Assembly (NCBI RefSeq): GCF_020618475.1
Contig: NZ_CP085338.1
Location: 124,001-188,000 of the forward strand
Reading direction: 5' to 3'
From: Haladaptatus halobius
GTDB lineage: Archaea > Halobacteriota > Halobacteria > Halobacteriales > Haladaptataceae
Length of the DNA stretch: 64,000 bases
In this document: positions 35,403 through 45,806 of the stretch, in pieces
How the letters are laid out: every line of letters starts with the position of its first letter
How positions within the stretch are numbered: position 1 is the stretch's first letter
Made by a program: the position numbers and the translations under genes
The notes under the pieces: model-generated
What the model saw: the letters and a program-made list of their open reading frames with translations, nothing else
What the model was told of the DNA's origin: nothing
The model's database searches: none

Positions 35403-36743
35403 TCACGGACTATCCGTTGCGTTCTCGTCGATCCGATCGTTGATCTCCGCGAGCGCCTGATCTGCTGCCTCTCGAACGTCGGCATTCGAATCGTTCTCGC
35501 GGAGTGATATGAGAAGATCGCGATCGTCGGGGGTTCCCGCGGCGCTTAACACCCATGCGGCACCGCCACGAACCACTGGATTTTGGTCGGCGAACAACCC
35601 GCGAATTGTTTCGAGCACGGATTTTACCGCGTCCGGCTGGTAGTTGGAAACGACAACCAACAGACTCATCGTTGCTCCACGAATGGCCGGCCGATCTGCA
35701 CGGAGCAATTCGAACACAGTCGGGAGAGAGGGACGAACCGACTCGGTGACTGCTGCTCCGTGACGATCGGCGAGGACGCTCAACGCCACCGCGATCCTGG
35801 CGTTTGTCTCCTTGTCTTTCAGTCGACCAAGTGCCATACCCAACGGATCGATAACTTCACGCCCGGCCATGTTGTGTTCGCGCGCCACTGCTACGATCGC
35901 GTCGGCTAGTTCTCCGAGGACGATTGGGTGGTCGTCGCTCTCTAGAACGGCTGCGAGTTGCGAGGTAGTTGTCATGAGCGCCTCAGGACGCTCTTGCGCC
36001 AAGACTGCGAGCGTCTGTGCGGCGCGAGCGCGTGCTTGCTCACGCTGCCATTCAACATTGTCTTGGCGTCGTTTTGTTCGCGCCCCCCGTCCCCGGAACG
36101 GTTCTTTAATCGCGTTGTTTATTTGCTCATCGTCGCTCTGCTCGGTCGACTCATCTACGATATCGACGAGATCGGTCACTAGTGCCGTCGCTTGCTCCGG
36201 TTCGGTTCGGGCAATTGCGTGAACGATCTCTAACCCTGAGAGGCGGAGGATTGGGGCGTTCGAGCCGACGAACCGCGCCACGTAGGAGGCCGCGGGTACC
36301 GCAAGGTCAGGATTGACGCCCACTAAGCGGGCAAGCAGTTGTACAGCCTGATTTCGAACGGCTGCGGACTCATCAGTTAGGAGTTCTACTGCCTCGGTTG
36401 CCACCGCTGTGATCCGCTCGGGATGTCGTCTTGCTAAGGTGGCAAACACGAGCGTGGCTTCCCCCCGCTTCAAATCGTCGTCTACCCGTAATAGCGATTT
36501 CAAATGAATGACTATTTCGTCGATCACGGATGGATCGTGCTCAGCGAGTGAGGTGAGCGTGTGTACAATGTCTAACTCTGTTCCGGTTCCAACTGCTTCT
36601 AGAATACGCTTCCGTTCCGTCTCAGAGAGGGTTTCCGGTCGATTTACCGCCCGAACACAGAGTAATTCAAGTTCGTCATCCGTTTGTGGCATTGATCCAT
36701 TCAGATGTATGGGACGACAGTATAAAGTGTGGCGGTGAACCAA
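35403..36743 (-). CDS. HEAT-repeat protein
   Basis: A 446-residue all-helical repeat protein with no signal peptide or membrane segment. Repeats of about 35-40 residues run along its length, for example AVRNQAVQLLARLVGVNPDL, NARIAVALSVLADRHGAAV, AIRGATMSLLVVVSNYQPDA and VVRGGAAWVLSAAGTPDDRD. Such solenoids bind proteins or other partners; no enzyme motif is seen. Its minus-strand position inside an otherwise plus-strand importer locus is unusual. The first ATG in the LNGSMPQTDDELELL region (about 36692) is an equally good start, since 36743 lies 18 residues upstream with no family signature. Confidence 0.8.
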   Translation of the reverse strand: MVHRHTLYCRPIHLNGSMPQTDDELELLCVRAVNRPETLSETERKRILEAVGTGTELDIVHTLTSLAEHDPSVIDEIVIHLKSLLRVDDDLKRGEATLVFATLARRHPERITAVATEAVELLTDESAAVRNQAVQLLARLVGVNPDLAVPAASYVARFVGSNAPILRLSGLEIVHAIARTEPEQATALVTDLVDIVDESTEQSDDEQINNAIKEPFRGRGARTKRRQDNVEWQREQARARAAQTLAVLAQERPEALMTTTSQLAAVLESDDHPIVLGELADAIVAVAREHNMAGREVIDPLGMALGRLKDKETNARIAVALSVLADRHGAAVTESVRPSLPTVFELLRADRPAIRGATMSLLVVVSNYQPDAVKSVLETIRGLFADQNPVVRGGAAWVLSAAGTPDDRDLLISLRENDSNADVREAADQALAEINDRIDENATDSP

Positions 36744-36960
36744 TTTTTCCTAACTCGATAGGCAGTGGTTCCAGGTGGAGGTATCGTCTGCGATCGAAGA
36801 CCTCCAACTACGAACCATAGCATTGGTTCCTACGTTCCATAAAATAAACATCTCGTTGAAATACCAGTAACCCGCTGATCAGCCTCGGTTCTGCATCCAG
36901 GCGGATGGAGAACTACTCAATATTCAAACGATAGACATATTATTCAGTACATAGGAAAGA

Positions 36961-36968
36961 TTTATATA
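36961..36968 (+). promoter_or_regulatory. TATA box of the ABC binding-protein gene
   Basis: TTTATATA, 25 nt before the ATG at 36994: a strong leaderless archaeal promoter, showing that the binding protein is transcribed separately from the permeases. Confidence 0.6.
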
Positions 36969-36993
36969 GCCCGTATCGGATATATACTCAGGT

Positions 36994-39021
36994 ATGGTAC
37001 AGAGTACCAATTCCGAATCATTAGTATCTAGGCGACGGTGGTTACAGAGCGTCACAGCGGGCGGCTTAGGGATGCTCGCCGGATGTAGCGGTGGGAAGGA
37101 GGACGGTAAGGGATCAGGAAACTCCTCAGGGAAAGGAAAACCGATTCTCCGGGTCACCGAAGGGACGCCACCTACAGAACAGAATTTGAATTACTTCTCC
37201 GCGGGATTCAACGAGGAGTTGTCCGAGTTAAGTTCCATTCGACTTGCTCAATACTCGGCGACATACCTCGGATGGGTTCCACTCGAGGCCAAACACGATC
37301 ATCCGGACGAAGTTGGTTCCGCACCTGGAACCTTTGATAAGAAGAACGACGAGTACCGGGTCGACATCTTTGACAAGATGACCTGGTCCGACGGCAAGCA
37401 GGTGACCGCCGAGGACATGGTCGTCCAAGCCGAGCTCGAACAATTGATGCTTCCGAAGGATTCCAGGAATCCAAAGAGCGTCGTCACCGGGTGGCGCGCT
37501 GACGGACCAACGACGCTCGTCTTCGAACTGAATGGCAAGGCCGGTTACAATCAACGCGCGGTTGAGTTCGAGGCGCTGCTCACCGGCGTAGGGTACCACC
37601 TCGGTCCCAACATGCGAGTCGATAGCTGGTTCGATAAGAAACGTCAAGAGCTTAAGGACGCGACAACGAAGAGTGAGCGCGATAGTATTCGAGAGGAAGT
37701 CACCCAGCTTTCGTTCTTCCTCCCGGACGCCAAGAACTCTAACAAAATCGACAGCGTCCAGATGGCCGGCCCGTACAACCCGGTAAGTGCGAACCGGAAC
37801 GTGGCGAAGTTCAAGACTGACTCCGAACATCCCATCGCCAAGCATAACAAAATAAACTGGACTGAGGCACACGTACTCTATCCAGGCCGCGAGGATCCCG
37901 ACAGGATGGCAGCACTGTTCGAGAACAACGAGATCGACATGCACCATCAAGTAATTCCGCCGTCCGTGAGGATGGCCGAACACCACAAGAACGTCGTCAA
38001 TTGGGAAATGGGAGGAATTGCACTGGCGTTCAACTACGGATGGTCGCCCGGTGGTGGCTCCGGCAGTGCCCCGAACGATTCGTTACATCCACTCATCAAG
38101 AACGACCACCGGGTTCGCCAGGCAATAGCGTATGTCATCGACCGGCCAGGCGTGGCGCAATCCGCCATGCAGATCGCACAGTCGCCGGTCAAGACGCCCG
38201 CCGGCTTACTCGATCCGCAAATTAAGCAGGAATTCCCGGATCTTTATAAGAACCTGCAGACGTACAAGCGAACCGATCAGAACGTCAAGAAGGCCGAGCA
38301 ATTGATGAAGGCCGCCGGCGCCTCGCGCAACAGCGATGGAAAGTGGGTTGACAGCAACGGTAAAATCATAAAAATTCAACTCATGTCGATCCCCGACGCT
38401 GAGTGGACTGGTGCAAATCAGGCAATCGTGAACTTCCTAAGCCAGTTCGGTTTTCAGGCCTCCTCGGCCCTTCCGAGCAACGTGCAGGTCGGCACACGTA
38501 TCGCGAGCGCAAACTTCCAAATGACCCTGTCGGAATGGGGTTACGGCCGTCCGGCGAAATACTTCGCCTATCAAGCGATCCTTGATCCATCGGCTGTCAC
38601 CGAACAGGATCCGTATTACTGGGTCAAGCATGAGTTCAAGGCACCCGAGGAGATAGGTAACTGGGAGTCGCCTCTTAAGACCTACAAAACCGCCGATATA
38701 ATATCGGGGATGAATAATGTTCCTCTGAGTGAGACAAAGGAGGCACTCAAGGAACTTATTTGGGTCACGAACTATGCACAGCCATGTATTCCAATACTGC
38801 GCGACGGATCCGGAATGCAGCAGAACACGAATACATTCAAGTGGCCGAAGCGACCACCGCTACACCCTAAGGCTCACTACAACGTCGTGCCGCCCCGTCC
38901 TACGAAAGGATGGGATCAATACCCGGCAGTCTACGGCTTCGAACAAGAAACCAAAAACGTCCGACGTGGCCATTGGGATGGCAAGTGGCGCGGTAAAATG
39001 CAATCGCGAAATGCCAAATAA
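36994..39021 (+). CDS. ABC transporter substrate-binding lipoprotein, family 5 (peptide/oligosaccharide type)
   Basis: A 675-residue extracellular binding protein. A Tat-like signal SRRRWLQSVT is followed by the lipobox LAGC with C31, then a low-complexity G/S/K linker. The family 5 core is recognisable: DKMTWSDGKQVTAEDMVV, NDHRVRQAIAYVIDRPGVAQ, and EQLMKAAGASRNSDGKWVD. It should be anchored outside the membrane and deliver substrate to the two permeases upstream. With GH4 glycosidases on both sides, oligosaccharides are a likelier cargo than peptides. Confidence 0.9.
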   Translation: MVQSTNSESLVSRRRWLQSVTAGGLGMLAGCSGGKEDGKGSGNSSGKGKPILRVTEGTPPTEQNLNYFSAGFNEELSELSSIRLAQYSATYLGWVPLEAKHDHPDEVGSAPGTFDKKNDEYRVDIFDKMTWSDGKQVTAEDMVVQAELEQLMLPKDSRNPKSVVTGWRADGPTTLVFELNGKAGYNQRAVEFEALLTGVGYHLGPNMRVDSWFDKKRQELKDATTKSERDSIREEVTQLSFFLPDAKNSNKIDSVQMAGPYNPVSANRNVAKFKTDSEHPIAKHNKINWTEAHVLYPGREDPDRMAALFENNEIDMHHQVIPPSVRMAEHHKNVVNWEMGGIALAFNYGWSPGGGSGSAPNDSLHPLIKNDHRVRQAIAYVIDRPGVAQSAMQIAQSPVKTPAGLLDPQIKQEFPDLYKNLQTYKRTDQNVKKAEQLMKAAGASRNSDGKWVDSNGKIIKIQLMSIPDAEWTGANQAIVNFLSQFGFQASSALPSNVQVGTRIASANFQMTLSEWGYGRPAKYFAYQAILDPSAVTEQDPYYWVKHEFKAPEEIGNWESPLKTYKTADIISGMNNVPLSETKEALKELIWVTNYAQPCIPILRDGSGMQQNTNTFKWPKRPPLHPKAHYNVVPPRPTKGWDQYPAVYGFEQETKNVRRGHWDGKWRGKMQSRNAK

Positions 39022-39204
39022 GGTACGACTCGATCCTTGCATTGATCGTCTTTCTCTCCGTTGAGCGGATTCGCCGGGCACTGTCCTCTCGACGATTTAA
39101 TCATTCAAATCGGGTTTCAGCGACGTCCACCTCTCAGTAACCAGCAATAGCTCGTCTCCTGATTTTCGAGTAAAGCTTATCATAATTTAGCCATACTATC
39201 GAGT

Positions 39205-40662
39205 ATGAGCATCTTAGCTCAGCGCGAACTAATGGAATCCGCAATCAACGGTAACGAGATGACGATCACGTACATTGGCGGCGGCAGTCGTGAGTGGGCG
39301 CCAAAGTTTGTCCAGGACATGGCGCTTTCAAATCTCAACGGCGAGGCCCGCCTCTACGATGTCAACTACGAAAGCGCACAGGTCAATGCCCGGTTCGGAA
39401 ACTGGGTCGAAAAGGAGTACGAGACGACCGGAAAGTGGTTCTATGAGGCCGTCGAAAATCTCGACGAGGCTCTGGAGGACGCCGACGCCGTCATCACCTC
39501 AACACAATTCGATCCAGCAGAGACCTTCGTCCACGACCTCGATATCTCCCAGAAGTATGGCATTCATGGCGCCGTCTCGGCGACTATCGGTCCCGGCGGC
39601 ATCATGCGAGCGATGCGGACGATCCCGCTCTATCGAAAGTTTGCGGACGCAATCCGCGAGCACTGTCCAGACGCATGGATATTCAACTTCACCAATCCAG
39701 TGCATTTCGTTACCCGGGCGCTGTATGATGAGTATCCCGACATCAACGCCGTCGGCCTCTGTCACGAGGTAATGGGTACACACGCCTATCTTGCAGATCT
39801 CGCTGAGGAATACCTTGACCTGGAGGCAACCCGTGAGGATATCACGCTCAACGTGAAGGGCATCAACCACTTCACCTGGGTCGACGAGGCCCGCTGTCAG
39901 GGGGTCGATCTTTGGCCACTCCTCGTAAAACTTGCCGATAGCGAGCAGGCCAACCAGCAATTCACGCCCGAAGATCTCGACGGTGTTACGCCATTCGTCG
40001 ACAACCAGCAGGTCACCTGGGAACTATTCCGGCGCTTTGATATGTTCCCCGCTGCCGGCGATCGCCATCTCGTCGAGTATGCCAATTGGTTCATTCACGG
40101 CGGGGAGGAAGCGCTCAACCGCTGGGGCATAAAACGCACCGGGAGCGATTATCGTGCAAAACATTGGACCCCCGTTGAGTCCGACCAGACGACCGACGTA
40201 ACGGCCTGGCTTGAGGGTGAAGAGGAGTTCGAACTCGAACCAACTCACGAGGTGTTCGCCGACATACTTGAGGCGCTCGCGGGGGGCGGCCAGTTCACCA
40301 CTAACGTCAACATGCCCAACACCGGACAGATCATCGGAATCGAGGAAGACTCGGTCGTCGAGACGAACGCACTGGTCCGCGAGAACGAGATTAGGCCAGT
40401 CTCGACCGGTAGATTTTCACGCCCGGTTAAGTCGATGATCAGCACACACATAGATACGATCGAGACAATCATCGAGGCCTCGCGTACTGGCGATGTCGAC
40501 GAGGCATTCAAGGGACTACTCATCGATCCGCAGATCCGAACGCTCCGACCGGAAGACTCTCGGGACATGTTCGCCGAATTGATCGCTGCCCAGGAGTCTT
40601 ACCTCGACGACTGGAAGCTCGCAGACTCCGAGGTACTCTCTGAGTCTCCGAAGTATGAGTAA
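39205..40662 (+). CDS. GH4 family NAD- and metal-dependent alpha-glycosidase, copy A
   Basis: A 485-residue GH4 enzyme. The NAD loop is TYIGGGSREW (21-30), NFTNP is at 161-165, the metal-binding cysteine motif GLCHE has C186-H187-E188, and GINHFTW follows with N221-H222. GH4 enzymes oxidise the substrate C3 with NAD+, eliminate the aglycone and reduce back, needing Mn2+. The CHE form is found in alpha-glucosidases and in alpha-glucuronidases or galacturonidases, and the pectin context favours a uronide. It follows the ABC binding protein on the same strand by 184 nt. Alternative in-frame starts at M10 and M19 exist. Confidence 0.9.
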   Translation: MSILAQRELMESAINGNEMTITYIGGGSREWAPKFVQDMALSNLNGEARLYDVNYESAQVNARFGNWVEKEYETTGKWFYEAVENLDEALEDADAVITSTQFDPAETFVHDLDISQKYGIHGAVSATIGPGGIMRAMRTIPLYRKFADAIREHCPDAWIFNFTNPVHFVTRALYDEYPDINAVGLCHEVMGTHAYLADLAEEYLDLEATREDITLNVKGINHFTWVDEARCQGVDLWPLLVKLADSEQANQQFTPEDLDGVTPFVDNQQVTWELFRRFDMFPAAGDRHLVEYANWFIHGGEEALNRWGIKRTGSDYRAKHWTPVESDQTTDVTAWLEGEEEFELEPTHEVFADILEALAGGGQFTTNVNMPNTGQIIGIEEDSVVETNALVRENEIRPVSTGRFSRPVKSMISTHIDTIETIIEASRTGDVDEAFKGLLIDPQIRTLRPEDSRDMFAELIAAQESYLDDWKLADSEVLSESPKYE

Positions 40663-40830
40663 GTGAGCGCGCCGTCACCCATCGATCACTTCGGATATTT
40701 TTGGAGCGATTAGTGTGAGGAAGGGGCTCTGACAATTGAGATACTGGCAAAGCAAATCGGATCAGAACGGACGGGAATCGCGATCCAATCTAACTACCCG
40801 GGTGTTGGCAGTTCATTCGGGCAATCATCG

Positions 40831-43095
40831 TTAGTCGTCACCTCCCTTCTCTTGTAAGTTTCCGTCCTCAGTTTCCGCTGCATGGAGGCGGTCGTTGTCG
40901 TCGACGATCGTTGGACTGTCCCAGTATTCGTGGTCGTCGCCGTAAGCGCGGAAACAGGCGGTTTGTTGACCGCCCTCGAGATCGCTCCCATCAAGGTCGG
41001 GGGACTGCTGGCGGCAGACTTTCCGAGCTTCAGGGCAGCGAGTGTGGAACCGGCACCCGCTTGGCGGGTTGGTCGGGTCCGGAATGTCGATCTCCCGTAC
41101 CGGTGGCTGAGTCAATTCCTCAGCCTTTGGATCGAGATCCGGTGTTGCCCACATGAGCACCTTCGTGTAGGGATGCTGAGGATTTTTCAGAACCTCGTCG
41201 GCTGAGCCGATCTCGATAAGGCGACCGAGATACATGATTCCGATACGACCATCTGTCTTCTCGGTCAAGTAACGGGCGTTTGAGAGGTTATGTGAGATGA
41301 ACAAGAACGACGTGCCGAACTGTTCCTGTAGTTCAAGTAGTAGATCCATCATGTCGACGCGCAGGCTCACATCGAGCGCGCTCACTGCCTCATCGGCCAA
41401 AATGAGATCTGGATTCATGAGCAGCGCTCGGATCAGCGCCACACGCTGCTGCTCACCGCCGCTTAGCTGGTGAGGATAGCGATTCGCGTAGTCCGAAGGG
41501 GGGGACATCCCGACGCGTTCGAGCATTCCATAGACCCGTGCCTGCCGATCCTCCACACTCATGCCCGGCTGCCACGTCTTCAATGGGATCGCAAGATTGG
41601 CTTGTACCGTCCGATTTGGATTGATCGCGCTGCCAGGGTCCTGGTGAATGATCTGGAGTGCACGCCGTACCTCCTTGAAGGGGATGTCGATATCACCCCT
41701 GCCGTCTTTCGCATCCCAGATGTCCTGCCCACGGTACTTTATGCTACCACCGGTTGGACGTTGCAGGCCGATAGCCGTCTTTCCTAGTGTCGTTTTCCCG
41801 CAGCCCGATTCACCAACGAGTGCGATTACCTCCTGTTCTCCGATCTCCAGATCGACTCCGTCGACCGCTTTGACGATATCCGGGTCGGAAAAGAAATCCA
41901 ATAGGCCGGAGCTTTGTTCGAAGTAGACTTCCAGATCTTCCAGCGAGACTACAGTTTCGTGGTCAGCACTCGGTAAGACTGCGCTCTCTTGGCTACCTCG
42001 ATTAATGGACTGGGACTGGGTCCCATCAGCTTCGTCGATACGCACCTCGTTGATGCTGAGCGGGATCTCATCGTCTACTCGATCCCAGTAATGACATGCT
42101 GCGAGCTGGTCGTTACCGACGTCCGTCAGGGGCGGGTCGTCAGAGACGCACTGCTCGTCTGCGAGCGGACAGCGCGGGTGATACGAACAACCCGCAGGTA
42201 CATTCACGGGATCAGGACTCTCCCCAGGGATCGGTTGCATTTTTCCGACAGGCGTTTCGAGGTTCGGTGTTGAATTGACCAGCGACCGGGTATAGGGATG
42301 TCTCGAATTGAGGAGAAGCTCATCTGCGGGACCCGCCTCGACGAATTCAAAGGCGTACATCACAGCGAGCCTGTCGGCTATATCCGCCACGAGTTCGAGA
42401 TCATGGGTGATGAACACCATCGTCAGGTCGTACTCCTCCTGAAGATTCGCGAGCAGCGAGATGATCGACCGTTGCATGAGGAGGTCGAGTGCGGCCGTTG
42501 GCTCGTCCATCACGAGCACTTCGGGTTCAAGTACGAGCGCAAGCGCGATGAGTGCGCGCTGTTTCATTCCTCCCGACAGCTCGTGGGGATACGATTCGAG
42601 AACCCGTTCCGGTTCGAGGTACAGCTCTGCAAGGAGTTGATGGGCGCGTTCCATGCCCGCGGTCTTGTCCTGGTCGTGAACAGAGAGCGTTTCGTGGAAG
42701 TGATCCTCGATCGTCATCGTCGGATTCCACGAACTCAATGCACCTTGGAATACCATCGAGATCTCATCCCATCGCAACTGTCGTCGTTCCTCGTTGGAGA
42801 GGTTGAGCAAATCGACCTCCTGTCCATCATCTGGATAGTAGGTAATTTCACCCGAGAGAACGCCGGGCTCCACGACAGCGTCTAACAGTGCGGATGCGAA
42901 CATCGACTTGCCAGATCCGCTCTCGCCGACGACGCCGAGAATCTCACCCCGGCGGACGTTGATGTTAACCTGATCGAGTACACGCGAGTCACCCCGTTCC
43001 ATGTCGAACGAGACGCTGGTGTCGCGTATCTCTAGGATTGTATCTTCATCAGTCTGATCAAAGTCCACCCAACTCGTATCCTGACTGCGAGCCAT
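40831..43095 (-). CDS. Fused double ATPase of an oligopeptide-type ABC importer (DppD-DppF fusion)
   Basis: A 754-residue protein with two complete nucleotide-binding domains. Domain 1: Walker A GESGSGKS (57-64), signature LSGGMKQR (173-180), Walker B LVMDEPTAALD. Domain 2: Walker A GESGCGKT (428-435), LSGGEQQR (544-551), LADEAVSALD. Each ends in the cysteine-bearing oligopeptide ATPase tail (CSYHPRCPLADEQC and CRFHTRCPEARKVC). In most bacteria DppD and DppF are separate. It is the only ATPase in the window that fits the permeases at 33371-35367, but it is on the other strand, convergent with GH4 copy A. Confidence 0.92.
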   Translation of the reverse strand: MARSQDTSWVDFDQTDEDTILEIRDTSVSFDMERGDSRVLDQVNINVRRGEILGVVGESGSGKSMFASALLDAVVEPGVLSGEITYYPDDGQEVDLLNLSNEERRQLRWDEISMVFQGALSSWNPTMTIEDHFHETLSVHDQDKTAGMERAHQLLAELYLEPERVLESYPHELSGGMKQRALIALALVLEPEVLVMDEPTAALDLLMQRSIISLLANLQEEYDLTMVFITHDLELVADIADRLAVMYAFEFVEAGPADELLLNSRHPYTRSLVNSTPNLETPVGKMQPIPGESPDPVNVPAGCSYHPRCPLADEQCVSDDPPLTDVGNDQLAACHYWDRVDDEIPLSINEVRIDEADGTQSQSINRGSQESAVLPSADHETVVSLEDLEVYFEQSSGLLDFFSDPDIVKAVDGVDLEIGEQEVIALVGESGCGKTTLGKTAIGLQRPTGGSIKYRGQDIWDAKDGRGDIDIPFKEVRRALQIIHQDPGSAINPNRTVQANLAIPLKTWQPGMSVEDRQARVYGMLERVGMSPPSDYANRYPHQLSGGEQQRVALIRALLMNPDLILADEAVSALDVSLRVDMMDLLLELQEQFGTSFLFISHNLSNARYLTEKTDGRIGIMYLGRLIEIGSADEVLKNPQHPYTKVLMWATPDLDPKAEELTQPPVREIDIPDPTNPPSGCRFHTRCPEARKVCRQQSPDLDGSDLEGGQQTACFRAYGDDHEYWDSPTIVDDNDRLHAAETEDGNLQEKGGDD

Positions 43096-43991
43096 CTATA
43101 TGTCACCTCTGGCTCGCCAGATCTGCGTATTTGCAATCTCGGCCCATGGTTCGGATCCCGCCTTAGGTGGACGAGTGGAAATAAACGATACGGCTGTTAA
43201 CGTTCGGATGATCTCGTTTTGCGTCATAGTTTGACAATACACAGTGTTGGGTTTATGCTATGGATGCTCGTGACTTCAATGTACCCATTTATCAAATATC
43301 CCTAACTATGATCGCGTCTACGCCAGCGCGTGTCGAGGGAAAAAGATTGAGAAAGAAACGTAGCTTTCCCGCGACCATATCGACATGCAAGAGCTGGGCG
43401 AGTTTTGTTGCATCAACGTGGTTCGTTTTCTGCATGATTTCGGCGATCCACCGTGACTTCGTTAGGTTGACGAGCACCTCAATGTAGTAATTGTCAAGCG
43501 TACATAAATCATAAAGTAGTTGCTGGTGACTTCGATCGCTGGCTTCGTTTCCAGTATAATCCTGTGTGATTTCGTCGAGATTCACGTAGAGAACCCGAAT
43601 CTCGATTTGGACGGTACCGTCTTAATCTACGACCACGAAATATAAAATATGTTTGTAAATATAATTTCCATGCCAACTCATGGCGAATACTTTGGAGAAG
43701 CTGCGTGAAGTAAGACATTACCTATTCAGACTTGGAGCCCGGCTGTTTCCAGATCTACGATGACGACCACGAACAACACAACAGCCCATCGATCGTTGAG
43801 TACGGAATCTCTCTTAGCGATTCCGACGGTGGGTGATTGTAGGCTCAGAGCGCCGATAACTGACTGACACCGGCCTACTCGTACTCGTACCTGGACTCGC
43901 TTCTCTCGGTCGTAGGATTGAAACACGAATCGTCCGTCGAAAATAGAGGGGATGACCGCGGGTCCGCTACTCGCGGAGAAGAGTCGCTCGA
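43096..43991. other. Gene-poor region between the ATPase and GH4 copy B
   Basis: About 900 nt. A minus-strand open frame at 43292-43585 (97 codons) contains TKSRWIAEIMQKTNHVDATK, with the look of a helix-turn-helix or a transposase scrap, but I cannot identify it. The rest has only shadow frames. AT-rich patches at 43636-43660 may mark an old insertion. Confidence 0.35.
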
Positions 43992-43997
43992 GACGCG

Positions 43998-45461
43998 CTA
44001 GATGTTCGCCCTGGATGTTGACTTTGACTCGGTTCGGAGAATCTCCGATCCTTCCAGGTTCCAATGGGTGAGGTACTCACGCTCTGCCTCGACAAGTCGG
44101 GTAAACAGTTCGCGCGCGTCGGTCGCGTCGATTGTCACGAGCGCGTCGTTGAGGAATGCTTGGTAGGCGAGGTCGACGTTTCCTTCGAACCCGGCCTCTA
44201 TGAGAGTCTCTTGGTTGTTCACATGGGTGAGAACCATATTCCGCACCTCTGCAGGGAGCGCACCGGCGGAGAGCGGCTTGACGCTGTCACTGGTCACGAG
44301 CACGTTCGTCTCCACAACCGCGCCTTTGGGGAGGTCAGGACACTGGCCCACGTTAGGGGTGTTCGCATGGGTCTTCAATGATTCAATGCCCAGTAGAGCG
44401 CGCATCCATTCGACAGCCTCCTCGCCTGACTCATAGAATTCGAAGGCGTCATCGCTCTCGAAACGCTTCTGGCGCTCTTTTTCCCCCTCCGGCCAGTGGT
44501 TGACGCGGTACTCGCTGGGTGTGAGCCGGATACCCCATCGCTGTACTTCCTCGGCCTCGTCGACGGAGAGGTACCACGGAACGAACTCGACGAGGTGGCG
44601 GTCGCCTGCTGCCGGGAGAACGTCGAACTGCTGGTAGAGGTTGATAGTCACGTCGTCGTGATCGACAAAGTAGGATTCGTCTTTGAGGTCTCCGGGCTCG
44701 AAGCGGGGAACAGGCTCACGTTCGTCGATCCACTTGGTGATGAGGTCGAAGATATCCTCGCCCCGCCAGTATGCTTCGTCGACCCACGTGAAGTGGTTGA
44801 TACCCTTCACGTTTACACCGATCTCCTCGCGGGGAACGTCCTCGGCGCCAAGATATTTTTCAATGAGTTCGGCGAACAGTGCTTGAATCTTGAATACCTC
44901 GTGGCAGAGGCCGACGGCGTTGATGTCTGGGTACTCCTCATAAAGGGCCCGTGTGCACACCGTCATCGGGTTGGTGTAGTTGATGACCCAGGCGTTGGGA
45001 CAGTGGTCGCGTACCGCCGCGGCGATTTGTCGGTACTGCGGGATTGCTCGCATTGCGCGGAGCGTCCCGCCGGGTCCAACGGTGTCGCCAACGGTTTGGT
45101 ATATGCCGTACTCCTGGGGGAGTTCGAGATCCTTTGCCATCGTCTCCGCGGGCGGATCCTGCGTCGAAACGATGACGAAGTCCGCTTTGTCAAGGGCCTC
45201 CTCCATGGTGCGAACTGCCTCGTACTCCCAATCACCGACAGCCCTATCGTGGCTCTGGATCCACTCGCCGAGTTCGGCGTTCTGTTGTGCGCTATCGTAA
45301 TCGACATCGTAAAGGGTGACCTCACCGGCAATGTCGGTACACTGTGCCAAGTCGTTCATCAGAGTCGTCGCCCACGATCGACTACCGCCGCCGATATACC
45401 CGATTTTTATTCGTTCAATCGGTACATCGGACTCCTCTGAGCTAACTGCTAACTCGTGCAT
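43998..45461 (-). CDS. GH4 family NAD- and metal-dependent alpha-glycosidase, copy B
   Basis: A 487-residue GH4 enzyme if started at the ATG at 45461 (MHELAVSSEE); an in-frame GTG at 45479 lies inside the promoter, where a CTATTATAC box sits about 25 nt from the ATG. The NAD loop is IGYIGGGSRSW, NYTNP precedes GLCHE (C186-H187-E188), and VKGINHFTWVDEAYW follows. It is closer to the broken copy at 13227 and the relic at 46850 than to copy A. Proposed role: hydrolysis of alpha-linked uronides or glucosides taken up by the nearby importer. Confidence 0.9.
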   Translation of the reverse strand: MHELAVSSEESDVPIERIKIGYIGGGSRSWATTLMNDLAQCTDIAGEVTLYDVDYDSAQQNAELGEWIQSHDRAVGDWEYEAVRTMEEALDKADFVIVSTQDPPAETMAKDLELPQEYGIYQTVGDTVGPGGTLRAMRAIPQYRQIAAAVRDHCPNAWVINYTNPMTVCTRALYEEYPDINAVGLCHEVFKIQALFAELIEKYLGAEDVPREEIGVNVKGINHFTWVDEAYWRGEDIFDLITKWIDEREPVPRFEPGDLKDESYFVDHDDVTINLYQQFDVLPAAGDRHLVEFVPWYLSVDEAEEVQRWGIRLTPSEYRVNHWPEGEKERQKRFESDDAFEFYESGEEAVEWMRALLGIESLKTHANTPNVGQCPDLPKGAVVETNVLVTSDSVKPLSAGALPAEVRNMVLTHVNNQETLIEAGFEGNVDLAYQAFLNDALVTIDATDARELFTRLVEAEREYLTHWNLEGSEILRTESKSTSRANI

Positions 45462-45806
45462 AGAAATTCGTTCACACACTAGTATAATAGCTTTTTCGCC
45501 GATCCTGCCCTACGTCAATGAAGTGTAACCGTCTGGAGAATTTAGACGACCGGCGAAAACGTGATACTGAGTGTTCATGAACCGGAGCACCGAGAAGACA
45601 ACCACGAACCCTACTGCATTGGTCGACGCATCACCGATTGGTTCGTGAGAGAATGGCGCCGCGCTATGAGTACCTCGCCTAGGACGTCTCCGACGGTCCT
45701 AATAGATCGCTCTCAGCCGGGCCATTCATGGTCAATGGGCAGCAAACCGCCTGAATTCGAGCAACACAGATGGTTAAGCGATAGCGGCCCTCCCGGCGAC
45801 AACCAG

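Noticed and set aside
43292-43585. 97-codon minus-strand frame with a possible helix-turn-helix
   Set aside because: One segment looks faintly like a winged helix or transposase piece, but no start signal and no clear motif; left as part of a gene-poor region.
44496-45440. 314-codon open frame antisense to GH4 copy B
   Set aside because: The minus strand encodes an intact GH4 enzyme; this frame mirrors its codons.
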